Of a stretch of 64,000 nt of DNA, positions 21,121 to 33,549 are shown one piece after another. A program made the position numbers and the translations under genes. The first letter of the stretch is position 1, and each line of letters opens with the position of its first letter. The notes under the pieces are model-generated. The model was given only the letters and a program-made list of their open reading frames with translations. It was not told the origin of the DNA and searched no databases. The DNA is from Trichopria drosophilae (lineage: Eukaryota > Arthropoda > Insecta > Hymenoptera > Diapriidae), in the NCBI GenBank assembly GCA_030407085.1, contig CM059582.1, forward strand, positions 24,751,001-24,815,000, in the 5' to 3' direction.

Positions 21121-24100
21121 ATGTTACTTCGTTATAAAATATTTTGAATGAACTCATCTCGACATATTCACGAAGACTGATTCTTGCAAAACTAAAAAAA
21201 AACATATTTTCGTTAAATCTATAATCCTCACTCCCATCCTCATTAGAAAAGTATTAGTGAAATCACACACGAAATCATTCTGTTTTCAATTGTTAATCAA
21301 CTATAACATTTTTCTTTTTTTTTTCATGAATGAACGATTAATTAAAATACTCACTATTGTATAAATAGTTTTTATTATTAATCAGAAAAAGTATATTCAG
21401 TTTCATTATCTTGACTTTTTTTCCTGCCAACTTGCCATTGCCAGAAAAATGCTCACGGCAGTAAACTAGAAATGTGTTATAGTATAACCGTTATATAATG
21501 AATGAAACGAAAGATTAGAACATGTTTGATGCACACACGGTGCTAAAAGAAAGTTAAAGGCCATTCAAAAAAGGGAAAATTATACAAATCGTAGGAATGT
21601 ATTTAAAATTTGGCTTATAAATGAGTTATAAATTTCAAGTAGAAAGAGACAAATTGTCAGATGTTACAAAGTTAAGGGGCACCTTTTCCAAACTGTGGGT
21701 GATTCTCTCGTAACTATCAGTTTTGAGATTTCAAATTAGAATCATTAAATTGAACAATAAAAATAATTTTCAGGAATTCTTGTATTTTTGTTGAGAAGTG
21801 AAATCACTGTTTAAACTGCTACTGTTTCATATTACAGAAATGTCACGCATGTTTAAAAATTTCGGCGCCACGGTATTGATCACAAATCTAAGATGATAAC
21901 AATGTAATATCTTTAAAAAATCAATATACAATTTATATCACAGATATTATTTCTACGGTTTAAATAGGTTTTTCATGAGTAAATAAAAATTTAGTAGAAT
22001 AATACTTAAAAATCTTGTTTAAAAATCTTTATGTAAATTAATGAATCGCATAATAATAGTATGAATTTAAATCTTTTATAGATGACGAATTTCATACAGA
22101 TACTGACTTTCTTCTTCGCTTGGGATCATTCTAGTTCCAGGTACTTATTATTGAGAGTAGAATTAAAAAAAATGTTTTCCCTAGCACCTGTATTGAGAAA
22201 ACTATGTTAACTAATTAAAATGGAATAAAAACTTTTAAGTTAAGAAAGTTACGAAAAATTACTCAAATGTACGTCATACTGTGATATAATTCAAATATTT
22301 GTTATTGTGCACATAAAATGGACATAGTATTACACTTTAAAATTGTCGAAGTGAAGTTTACTACATAGAAAGATGTAAATAATAATAGATATTAATTTAG
22401 ATTCATAAAATGTTTACACTTTTGGAGTAGGCTGCACTGCAACAAGAGTAAAGGAACTTACTCTTATGGCGGTAAAATTTACTCACATGAAGTGAAAGTT
22501 GACTCAACAATTTTAAAGTGTAGAAAGATTACAATTTTTCTCATTTATGCGTGTTCTAAAATAGTTATGTTATATCAACGAAATAATTGAGTAATTTACG
22601 GATAAACAGAATTAAAAGTTTCGTAGATTTATCCATATATGGACATGTATTTTTGTTTTGAAAAATGTTATTACTTGCTGCAAGTGCTTTATTATGCACT
22701 ACAAGTAATAGACCACGGTAGTGACTAAAACAATACTGACATTTCAGGTTAACGTTTTCCTAAGAAAGGTATTTTATGTACTAATATAATATCCATTAAT
22801 TTTTAAGATTATGACAATAAACTCCATTGAAATTTTCCATTGTCTGACATTAAAAAATTATTGCTGTTGAAATACGAGATACCACGGTAGTGATTTACTA
22901 TCTCGTAGCACGCTACTTACGGTGTTTCCATCGATGCTGTCACTACAATATTATTTTTTAATCGTCCACGGTAAATTTGAAAACTTTCAATTACTTGTAT
23001 TAGTCATAATAGTGATGCCCAAGTCGAACAAAATTTTATAATTTTAAAATACGAAAGGAAAAATCAGAATAACAAAATTTTTATTAAAAGTCGGGTCAAT
23101 ATTCATGCACGATTTGGAATGTCAAAAATTAAGTTAATTTGCAAATATTTTCATAATAATACCTGCAGGTATACAGTGTAAATTAACACGAATATAAAAT
23201 GTATTATTCTTAAATTAATTATAATTGTATGAGGGCAATAATAAAATGCAGGCTAGTGGACATGCGATGATAGTAATATTGAGAATAACATGAGAGTTTT
23301 CATAAATAATATGCATATTATTTTTTAATAGCGTGCTAATCGTAAAACATAAAGTTTTTGAACTAATTACGTTTACTACGCGTAACGCATTTGTCAATAA
23401 ATAACAATTACACATACACATACAAAGGTTACACTGTTACTAATATTCACTTAATTATACCATGGCCATACTCCGTTAGTACGCAACAATGTTGCATATT
23501 GCTTTTTATTAAATATTTTTATATATTACAGGAAAATTCAATTCATAAGTCATCATTTAATGCAATTTTTCAAATTACTTTTATGCTAATATTGTGCGTA
23601 TGCATCGTTTAGTTCATGAGGTGACGTCTTTGTAATGTACAAACTTATTGCGAGGAAGGGTATAAGGTAGACTAGTATTCTAGTAGATGCAGTGACCTTG
23701 TTCTTCCTTGTGACTAACCATCTATATTTTAGTCGGATGAAAGAACAACAGACTGCAAGTCACTAACAGGTTCACGGTACGTAGATCCGCGGAGTAGCTA
23801 TTTTTAGATTCAAGTTTTTAAACTGAAACACAAACATATGTATGAAACAAATATTTTATAAACGGGCAATTAGAAATTAATCCGTTTAATTCGATAATTT
23901 GTCTGTACCTTAAAATCTTTAACGGGTTTCTGCATGTATTCCTTCAATGAAGATAGAAAATAACCATTCTTATTGTTTTTCTGTCCACTGCATTAATTTC
24001 CTATTATTAAACTGCAAAATAATGCCTTAAATGTTTTGATTGTAAATATCAGAAACGCTATCAAAGAGTGTGTAGAGAATGTTGGAATCTTTACTCTACT

Positions 24101-26618
24101 GGCTTCAGATTCATAATCAGTGAGTCGAAAATGCGCATAGTAACAAGCCATTTTGAATTTTTTGACTCTGATTTCCGATTCATAATCAGTGAAACGGCAA
24201 ACTCTCGGTTAAAATCACGAGCAAGTTTCAATAGATACTTGGCACATTTTTTACACGCCGCACCAAAAATTTCGAAAAATGTAGGGTTTCTCTTATTATA
24301 GATGCTCTTTTATAGTTATTTTTATAGACGCATGATATCTCTGATATCTAAAAGACGTTATGAGCGAAAAAATTGTATTGAACAAAAATCGTTTAGCAAT
24401 AACGTGATTTTCTATCAGTATTTAAAAAAACGGTTTAAGCATTATTTTTCGAAATTTAATCAAACTATTTGAATGAGCAAACCTGCAATACAGTCAGTGA
24501 TGGAGCTTTCGATATTTTTCAACTTTGTTTGTTACTTGTAATGGTTGAAATTCAAATCGATATTCACATCTCAGCGTTAAAAAACATTACTTTACAAGAT
24601 ATGGCGAGTCGTAGATCCACCATCGGTTTGATGGGTGTGCTAACTTCGTAAAATAATGTCGTCAATTTATACTCAAATATTATTTTTATTAGTTTTTCCA
24701 CTTCTTAGGAACAGAACTCTCCCCTTAGCGTCAAACTACCTAGCGTTTGAAATTATTTATAAAATCAAAGAAATTCAGGCATCAATGAAAGGTGTGCTCT
24801 CAAAAATATCAGCATCCAGAAAATGAAGAAAATTCGCGTAATAGAAAAATTTTCTATTTGTATCGGCATAGTTCCAAAGTTATTTTCCACATTTTAAGAC
24901 AGATTGTAACTTATGATAAAAATGATTGTTCACGTATACCATATATAATACTTATTTTAAAACAGTGAAAAGAGTACTAGAGACATTTATTTTTGAAATT
25001 AAAAATTGAAGAATGATTAAAGATAATCAGGCAGTATATATTTTTGGAATTCGACCTCAAATTTCATGTCGGTATTGAAGTATTGTCTTATTAAATTTCT
25101 TTTCCATGAAATGTGAAATTTTGTAGACAAAAAATATTTCGAAAAAAAAGCATCCGAGATTATAAGGTTTTACCATATCATTTCCAATTTATAATAAATT
25201 TTAGGAATATTTTTAAAATATCAATATTAGTCATATTTATTTTGTTTCGATCAAATTTACGTCCTGGAGAGCCTCGCAAACTCACAAGAAATGTGGTAGA
25301 CTGAAAGAAGTAGATTTTTTAAAAACAAGCACTAACTATTAGTTTTATTTTTGGAACAAAATCGTCCACCGTGCGTATATGTTGAAAATAGGTGCATAAT
25401 TATTAGCACATTGTATGTTCATGCAAAGTTCAAAATATGTGTCAAATTCATTAGCTAATAATAACTTTTTATATATTCACTTTTGCAATTCCCTTGAAAA
25501 CCTGATCAAAGTTTTACCACAAACTAAATTGGTCGAGAAACTTTCCCAGAAATGTCAAAACATATCACAGGAAGGTACGCTCCGAATGCGTCTTTACTTA
25601 AGAAACTCTGGCTGAAAAGTAAGTTTGCATTGATAAACAATGTTGCGTCGAATAACTCCCTAATATCCCCATTTATTTACATTGTCATGAATTTTAGATT
25701 CTACGTCATTAAAATTATCCTTTCTGTCATAATGGGATATACTTGTCTTATATAGAGTTCTTCAGTATATACACTGCCAAACTCTTCTAGACATCTTGTT
25801 TAAGACCTTGAAAATATATAAATGTCTTTTCAGAATAAACGTCTTTGAATATCTGTTTTTGATTCCAAAGTTGTTTCATTATTTATTTTACAAATCGTAA
25901 ACAAGACATCTTTGTATATTACAATCTGAAATGTATAATGAATACACTGAAAGATATTTTTGATAATTTTAGATGTTTCTGAATTGAAGTATAGGCTAAT
26001 CAAAGATACAATCTCAATTCTACTGTAATAAGGAATATTCAGCAATATTGTCGTCTATATGGATAACATAACTTATATTTCTCACGCTTCGAAAAATTAT
26101 TTCAACAGTGTTGTGCCCACTGATTTTGTATCAGTGCAGTCGATGTGCATGTAACAAATATTTTGTCGTAAAAACGAAATATATAAAAAAATTAAATTTA
26201 GAAACATAAAACACACTTCAGACATGGATTGTTTAATAAACCTAATTAAACCAGACCATCGGAAAGACCAGAGACAGATTTTGTAACATTTAGCCAGACG
26301 AAAAAATATTAGACAAAGACAATTGGAAAATTATATTTATAGAACTCATTCGCGATTTTAACGAGAAGCAACCAGGGTTTTCCACTCGACATTCGTTTGC
26401 TAGTTGGCTTCAATTATTCAAATGCTTGATTTCGAACTGTAAGGTTTTTTTTTTTATATGATTCCGAGTTTCTGAAGATAGCATGGCAATAAAAAACTGA
26501 TAATGAATTTTGGAATTCGCTTCACTCTTCTAATATTTTAATAACGTTGTATTAATATCTGAAAGTGGGTTGATCGAAAAATATAAATTGCATGATAGAA
26601 TGCATGCGTCTGCCCTCT
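21121..26618. other. AT-rich non-coding, few recognisable elements
   Basis: About 5.5 kb without a supported gene. The only structure noted is a pair of GATTCATAATCAGTGA copies at about 24109 and 24178, belonging to the AAAATGGCGG dispersed family, and weak ACTCT/GAGTAA motifs at 22425-22530. Confidence 0.4.
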
Positions 26619-26811
26619 CTACATTCCTTGTAGTGAAAATTGAGCCACTCATTTATAAAGAGTAAAATTTTCACTCTACTGAGAGTGATATTTCTCTTCT
26701 AGGAGTGGGGTTTTTTCTTTTACTCTAGATGGAGTGAAATGTTACTCTGCTCAGAGTGAAATTATCACTCTTAATAAAAAAGTGGCCCAATTTTCACTCC
26801 AAGGAATTTAG
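26619..26811. mobile_element. Small foldback MITE of the ACTCT/AGAGT-rich family, copy 2
   Basis: The ends CTACATTCCTTGTAGTGAAA and (complement) CTAAATTCCTTGGAGTGAAA form inverted repeats of about 45 bp. The interior alternates AGAGTGAAA and TTTCACTCT modules, as in the element at 582-771. Overlapping small ORFs are chance. Confidence 0.7.
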
Positions 26812-27889
26812 CTTTATAGGAATTTATATTTGCCACTCTCGAGTATTAAGGATTGACATTTATCTTACATGTCAAATTAGGTGGACCAAAATAACCGATC
26901 AGTTTTTTTTGGTGCTTCATCGAAATTTGAAAACATTTGTTATAAAAATGACACTTAAATTTTTGCAGATTTTTAAAGCTTGTTCTAATACAGGTCGCTC
27001 AGGACGGTCGAACATGAATATCGGAATTTAATGAGATTTAAATTTGATTATCCATATTAGAGTAAATATTTTATACTAATAGTGATGAGATATTATTTTG
27101 CAGGCTTTAATAAGGAAGCGTGAGTTTACTCATAAAAAAAATGAAGCTAACTAATTAAGTTCAATTGATCTAAACATGTCATTAATAATGTTATATCACT
27201 TCATTTTACATGTAAATGTTTAATATTTATTTTTAAATTACTCCATTATCTCGTTAGTATGGTATTTTCAGGCTATAGCGACTTCGGATGTTTTTGCTGA
27301 AAATCTAAAATAATCGTAATGTGACCTCTAAACACCAATAAAAATAAGGCAATAAAGGGATTTGTGTTTAAACCTTTAAATATATATTTTCGTTAATATT
27401 ATATGTTTAAAAGTATGAAGGGATAACTGCTTTTAATATTTACTCCAAGATGTGGTTAATGGTAATGTGAATTTACAAAGAAACAATTATAGAAAAGGAA
27501 TTTTTTACAGAAATCATATGAACATTCAATGCATGCCGAATTTCCACCATAATTCTATCAGAAAGGAATCTCAAATAACCTTTTATACCATGCATACGAA
27601 ACATTGGTCGATATGCAGAGGATTGACGTTGATTACAAATCAAACTTTATATTTTCAAGTCTGTGTAAAAATGCATGACGAATATGACTACATTTTTTTT
27701 CTTACGCGATGGAATTAACTGTTCCACCCCGTAGTTGTGCTTGTCGCCTCTAGGTATGGTTGCGATTTGCAGTTATACGATTCCCGCCAGTGGCTTCCGT
27801 TACAGAAATTGGTTTCGGTTGGTCTTAAGAAATACTATTGTCGAGGTGCAGTAATACGTATAATGAGTAATAATACATTTGGTATGCAT

Positions 27890-28997
27890 ATATTTTGAAA
27901 GGAGCCTTTGACAGAGTGAATAGGAAGATCTTGTGAGATATGATGAGAACGTGGCGAATAAGTTAAGGATTAACCCGCCTGAGTACGAGTTTTTCTTTTC
28001 CCACATGGAAACAATGCAGTTTGGACGAGTATACTCGTCCTTGTTCACAGGAGAGCTAACAGATAGAGTAAAGGAGGTCTATGAGGAGACCAGGTGGGTG
28101 GTAAAGAATACCGCAGAATATGTCAAAGAAATTTTTGGTGGAAAATGGAGTAAAAGGCAGGGTTGCCCGATGAGCCCGACTCTTTTATATATATATATGG
28201 CGGACATTGAGAATGAGCCAAAGTGGGGAATGGGAAGATATGGTCGTTAGAGTATGCGGATGATATTATGTTGGTAATATTTTATTACTACTATATTGGT
28301 AATATTTTATTAACTTCTACTTCTCTGATAGAGAAGTTGAAGTTAAGTGTATAGGGAAGTCGAAAGTGATGATTTTCAGGAAAAAAGGAGGGTGGAAAAG
28401 GAAAGATCCTGGTGGTAAGGAGGAGAGAGGATAGAAGTGAACATAATTTTCAGGGCCCGAAATGATTAGGTATGAAAGAGAAAAAGAACACGTAAGAGAA
28501 AGGATAAGAAGAACGAGGGTGGCGATGGGTATGGAGTTATGGGGAGCGAAAATTTGAGGGGTATGTAAAGTGGAAACTAAACTTTTATAGGGTAAGGAAT
28601 CCTATTTTATGGAGTAGAAGTGTCGGAATACAGGGAATGGAAGGAAGTGGAGGCGGTACAGGAAAAATATTTGAAGTGGATTATAGGTTTGGACAGGGTG
28701 ACACCAGGCGATATATTGAGGGAGGAACTAAAAAGTAGTAAATTGAGGGTGCAAATGGGATGGAGGGTTGGAAGATTTGAAGAAAATTTAGAAAGGGAGG
28801 AGAAATTGTGATGAAGTGTGTGGTTCAGAAAAGAAAGGAGGAAAGAGAGAGAATGAGAGTGGTGATTGGACAAGGGAGAGTGTCGAAAGAGGACATTATT
28901 TATGGAGCGAGTCATTTTGGTATGAAAGAAAGGGGAGACCACAAATGGGAACACATGGAAATTACAAGAAACGTTAGAAATAATGGAAATATATAAT
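27890..28997 (+). pseudogene. Decayed non-LTR retrotransposon reverse transcriptase, copy 1
   Basis: Reading across stops and frameshifts, recognisable blocks appear in order. They are LKGAFDRVNRKIL (RT palm start), DRVKEVYEETRWVVK, KRQGCPMSPTLLYIYMADIE (RT box equivalent to VRQGCPLSPTLFNIY), a trace of the A.DD region near 28255, and the C-terminal EAVQEKYLKWIIGLDRVTPG. The LINE would encode an endonuclease/reverse transcriptase; only RT and C-terminal parts remain. In-frame stops (for example just after RKIL) show it is dead. An 82-bp MITE interrupts it at 27974-28055. The clade is not assigned; similar proteins are common in hymenopteran genomes. Confidence 0.8.
27974..28055 (-). mobile_element. 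82-bp piggyBac-like MITE, copy 1
   Basis: Flanked by TTAA (27970-27973) and CTAA (28056-28059, a decayed TTAA). It aligns end to end, inverted, with the 82-bp element at 60518-60599, sharing the TTTTC.TTTCCCA block and the 18-bp perfect palindrome GGACGAGTATACTCGTCC (28023-28040). Removing the element plus one TTAA restores the LINE reading KGLTDRVKEV, confirming an insertion. Confidence 0.88.
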
Positions 28998-29003
28998 AGA
29001 ATT

Positions 29004-29052
29004 AGTTTTCCCAACGCCATTGCACACCCGAATAGGGTACTTCTGAAAATAA
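29004..29052 (+). repeat. Fragment of the solo-LTR family hairpin block
   Basis: TTTTCCCAACGCCATTGCAC and CACCCGAATAGGGTACTTCT match the LTR blocks at 8893-8935 and 11635-11675. Only this part is present, joined to the end of the decayed LINE. Confidence 0.65.
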
Positions 29053-29147
29053 AGGTGACACCAGTCGTTAAATAAAGAAATAATCGCATGGTAAGTAGTA
29101 TGAGGAAGGAAGATTGAAATTAACATCTTCTGATTTTTTATATCCCT

Positions 29148-29262
29148 TAGGGCCATTCATAAACTACGTAGACCTATTTGACAGTTTTATGATTTTTATA
29201 CATATATTTTATATAGACCATAGTTCATGGCCGACCCCCCCCCCCCTAAAATGATACCGTAG
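29148..29262. repeat. Possible DNA-element fragment ending in poly-C
   Basis: Starts TTAGGGCCATTCATAAACTA and runs to GGCCGA followed by twelve C (29235-29246). A similar CCGA plus poly-C run occurs at 54561-54577. The element class is unknown. Confidence 0.3.
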
Positions 29263-29264
29263 TA

Positions 29265-29583
29265 CAGTAGAACCCCCTTTTAACGCCACCTCCGTTTATC
29301 GACATACTCTTTTCTACGACACTAGTGACACTCCTTTTAACGACCTACCAGCGATTCCCGTCATCCCCACCACGTCTAAACGCTTCCCCTCACCAGACGG
29401 CGCATGTATACGTGCATAGCCCGCGAAACAACCGCATTGGTCAAGTGACGTGTGACGTCACGATAGCATGCTTGTCGATGGGTTGCGGTGGGGGAACTCA
29501 CTTTTCTAGCTGGCATGTCGATAAACGGGAGCTTGAGGGGAAGTCGCGAAACCGACCCATGTCGTAAAAACGGGGTTCTACTG
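29265..29583. mobile_element. Pogo/Tigger-like MITE (319 bp) with TA duplication
   Basis: The ends CAGTAGAACCCCCTTTTAAC and (complement) CAGTAGAACCCCGTTTTTAC are inverted repeats, flanked by TA on both sides (29263-29264 and 29584-29585). The CAG-start termini and TA target fit the Tc1/mariner superfamily, pogo/Tigger branch. The interior is GC-rich for this window and has no transposase; the two overlapping ORFs of 80 and 87 residues are not conserved domains. Confidence 0.8.
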
Positions 29584-30587
29584 TATATGGATTGCCCCTT
29601 ACCTAAGCGCAGCCCGTTGCAGAAACTTGCGACATGCACCCGGATTGGTCCTTTAAAACAATAAAATCTCGTTTTCGAAAAATTAAACTTCAGAACTATC
29701 TTGATAGATGCAAAAATTATGTAAAACTGCAGGGAAATGTTAAGGAAAAATTTTTGATAGTAACAAACTATTGTTGGAATTAATTTACTTCTGCCCGGGC
29801 GGAAGGAATTTCTTTTTATGATGAAACTATTCAGCGGTGGGCTCTATAAAGCCAAAATCTGGAAAAATATATCTATTTACGTCTGTTAAAAAGCAAACAC
29901 ACAGTTGATCAAGGAGTTTCTTTTCTGATTTGATTGAAATCATCCAACGTTTGATGGAAATTGAATTTTTAACACTGATCAATCTATAACGCCGCTTGGT
30001 AACCGTACATTGTCATATAATAATAATAATAATAATAAATTGTCTTTATTGGCCAATAAAATAATGAAACATATACAGATCAAGCAACCGTGTACATTGC
30101 CAAAAGGCGAGCCACAACTAAAAAAAGTTGTTTTACAGACTGACCTTAAAATAATATAAAGAACAAACATAATTGAGACCAAATAAATTAAAAGATTACA
30201 TCAATAATATTGATACAAAAATACATTAACAGACCAACAATTGAAGATGTAAACACAATATAATGTAGCGCTACGTAACATATTAATATTCCTATAGAAA
30301 AACTAAACATGTATATATATAGCGGACGGGTTAAGTGCGTGACTAAATTAAACAAAAAAGAATAAATACTCAACGCGATTTCAAATTACCGATAATCACG
30401 CATACAACAAATCACGATAAAAATATAAATATAAGATAAAACATCGAAGTAAATCGCAGTCTGGATATCAATTAACGTATCATACCGAACGTATTAAGTG
30501 CTGTAAAAAAAAAGAAAAGCAAAACAAAGGAACGACGAAACCAGATTAAAAACAACAATTTTTTAAATGAGAAATAAAGCAAAAGAA

Positions 30588-31445
30588 TCATACAACCAAT
30601 CGCTGCCGAAAAAGTTTCTTAATTCCACCAATGAATCTCAGGGGCTGCAACACCATATTTCTCAAATTGAAAGGAAGAGCATTAAATATCTTAGTTATAA
30701 ATCGAGAAAAAGCTCCATTAAACTTTGATGTGCGACAACTGGGCATCCGCAAAGTAGAAGACACCACTCCTCTATGTGAGACACAATCTCTTCCCAACCA
30801 ATTCAACCGGGCAAATAAATACTCTGGCGCACCGTTAGCAAGAACCCTACTCATTAACGAAAGCGTCCTCACTTCCATACACTCACGCATTCTCAGCCAA
30901 CCTGACGTTTCATAAGCATGAGAAATGTGATCAAATTTTCTAATGCCAAATGAAAATCTTAAACATGCATTTGGAACAGCCTGAATTCGATTCATATCCT
31001 TGACTGTCACACATGGTCCATAGACTGAGATACAATATAATATATGAGGGAGGACCAGTGACTCGCATAGTTTTATTTTCGTGGATCGATTTAATTCGTT
31101 CCTGAAAGGATATAACTGACGTAGTCGAGAATAGGAAACACTTGATTTTTTTGAAATATGATACGAAAAGTTCCAACCACTATCGATAAACAAACCTAGA
31201 TTTCTTGCTTCATACACAATAGGTATTAGATTTCCTTTCAATGAAATTGTGAACAACTCCATATCAACCTTAGAACGCATATTCTTACTACCAATAAGCA
31301 GAATTTTAGACTTAATAGGATTTATAACTAGCGCATTATCATCAGCCCATTTTTCGATACATGACAATTCAGAATTAAATAAGGAGACTGCCTCAGAGCA
31401 ATTATCAGGATGAAAGGGCATCAAAATCATAGGTCTTAATGCTGG
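30588..31445 (-). pseudogene. LINE ORF2, C-terminal part after the frame break
   Basis: Continuation of ORF2 in a different frame: FHPDNCSEAVSLFNSELSCI, NALVINPIKSKILLIG (RT thumb-proximal box), NLGLFIDSGWNF, LPHILYCISVYGP and the C-terminal domain ending LFRQRLVV. It is open from about 31535, but text before FHPDN is out-of-frame ORF2 sequence. It matches CR1/Jockey-type C-termini in order of motifs. Confidence 0.85.
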
Positions 31446-33549
31446 CGTTGTTACAGCATTCATAAACATCCGATGTGAATATAATGAATAACAACGCACT
31501 AAGTTTAGCACCCTGTGGAACTCCACATTTAACAAATTTAGGTGCTGAAGTCACCGTTGAGTTACCCAAGCTGATAACAACTGATTGTGATCTATTAGTC
31601 AAGTAAGAGCTAATTAGTCTACAGGAACTCTTCGAAACACCGTAAAAAGAGAGCTTTGCTATTAGTAACTCGTGGTTCAAGGTGTCAAAGGCTCGAGTAA
31701 AGTCAAGCAGGCCGACTACACTTAATAGATTATTATCCCAGTTGGTTAAAATATCATCTGAAATATCCAGGAGCGCAGTCTCGCAACTAAAAAAACGTCT
31801 AAATCCAGATTGAAAGACCGGGAAAAGATTGCAATCATTGAAATGTTTCAGCAACTGTTCATAGCAAACTTCCTCAAAAACTTTAGAAAAGAGTGGTAAA
31901 CGACTGATCGGACGCAAGTCATTCAATGTTGTAGGTTTCGAATGCTTAGGTATTGGACGAACAGTAGCAATTTTCCAGCAAGCAGGAAATTCATTAGTGC
32001 TGATAATAAAATTAATAATGTGAAGAAGCTCAGGCAAACAGTAATTAGCCACTCTCAGAAACATTTCCCCTGAAATTTTATCATTTCCCGAACCTGCATA
32101 GTTGATTTTCGCAACGATTTCATTTAGCTTTAATAAAGAAATCTCAGAAAACGAAAAAACATTTTTACTGGAAATTTTATTCGAGTGAGAATATTTAAAA
32201 GATTCTATAAGTTGAATATTAGGTGTAGTTTGGGGACAATTAATGAAATGATCATTAATAATATCGGGATCATCAAACGAGTTAGGCAGCTCAGTATTCA
32301 TCATTTTCCCGATCCCCAAATATTGTAACGTTCCCCAAAATTTTTTCTGAGACAAGCTACTGAGATGTTTAAAAAAAGCAGCACGCTCTCTTCTTATTGC
32401 TGATGTAGTAAAGTTACGAAGACTCTTATAATAATCGATATCCGCTTGTTTCATAGTTCTCCTCATTCTACATTGAGCTTTGTTTCTTTTTTTAATAAGA
32501 ATTTTGATCACGTCGGTAATCCATGGTGCTTTAGGTTTCGAAACTCTAATTATCCTTAACGGGGCAAATGCGTCAAATAGATCAATTATAGCATTATTTA
32601 AAAATTCCAATTTTCGATTTACACAGTCAAAACGAGTTACTTGATCCCATGGAAAACTCATCGCCGCTAATCTAAACTGCTCAAAATCAAAATTCTTAAA
32701 ATCGCGCAATTCCAAAAATTTCATATTAATTGGCGACCTAGGGCAATCAACGATACAACCAATTAAGTTATGATCTGCTACCTTAAACCGGTCAGTAGAG
32801 AAGGAGTCAAGAACAATAACAGAGCTGGATACCAGTAAAAGATCAATCAGCGTGGACGAGTGTGGTGTAATCCTTGTTGCTTTATTTATAATTTGTCGAA
32901 GATTGCATTGGCTTATAAATTCAAGCATTTTTGAGACATCGGTAGAGCTATGGCAAAATAAATTAATGTTAAAATCGCCAAGCAATATAACTTGGTCAAA
33001 TGTACAATACAACGAGTTGATAAAAGACTGCAAATTATCCAGACATTTAAGAGACACATAAGACGGTCGATAAAAAACCCCTATTACAAAACGACTATTG
33101 TGGTGGTTAAAAGAACAAAATAGTTTCTCTAACCCATACTCTTCATTAACATTATCAACTTCAGTGCATCTATAACAAGATTTATAATAGATTGCCACAC
33201 CACCACCGCGTTTTCCAACTCTATCTGCTCTCAAAAGATTATAGTTACTAACAATTAAATCAGACTCAGTAGTAACGTCATTCAGCCAAGTTTCAGAAAT
33301 ACATATGAAATCATAGTCTTGAGAGAGCAGAATATCTTTTATAATAGGAAAATGCGCTGTAAGTGATCTCACATTAATATGGACGATGCTGAGCTTATTA
33401 TTATAATCACAATTATATACATAAGATTTATGAACTACTGGATCCTGGAACGATGTAGAAGATGACGGATTAGACGATGTATCACTTTGGAGTGTTGAAG
33501 GACTTGATGTTAATTTCGCTGAGGTGTCTATAGCATTAAGATCATGAAG
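31405..33549 (-). pseudogene. LINE ORF2, endonuclease plus N-terminal part of reverse transcriptase
   Basis: ORF2 nicks the target and copies the element RNA. The endonuclease region shows HINVRSL, ISETWLND (catalytic E), GGGVAIYYK, LLGDFNINL and VADHNLIG (terminal D-H pair). The RT begins around ISRLPLFSKVFEEV, then QSGFRRFFSCETALLD, LLDFTRAFDTLNHELL and CGVPQGAKLSALLF. The open frame starts directly after the ORF1 stop codon, in the same frame, and has no ATG before the endonuclease; the ORF predicted from 33372 begins at a GTG. The expected YADD catalytic box is replaced by YDFD, then a stop (31405). The remaining RT continues in another frame, so this copy cannot make an active RT. Confidence 0.88.

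Noticed and set aside
22425..22530. Third copy of the ACTCT/AGAGT MITE
   Set aside because: Shares short GAGT/ACTC words but the terminal inverted repeats do not match the other two copies.
28607..29089. 160-residue ORF on the minus strand
   Set aside because: It is the antisense of the decayed LINE copy 1; the recognisable reverse-transcriptase text is on the plus strand.
29376..29567. ORFs of 80 and 87 residues in a GC-rich patch
   Set aside because: They lie within the 319-bp pogo/Tigger-like MITE and contain no transposase motif.
30631..30915. 94-residue plus-strand ORF
   Set aside because: Antisense of LINE ORF2 C-terminal coding sequence.
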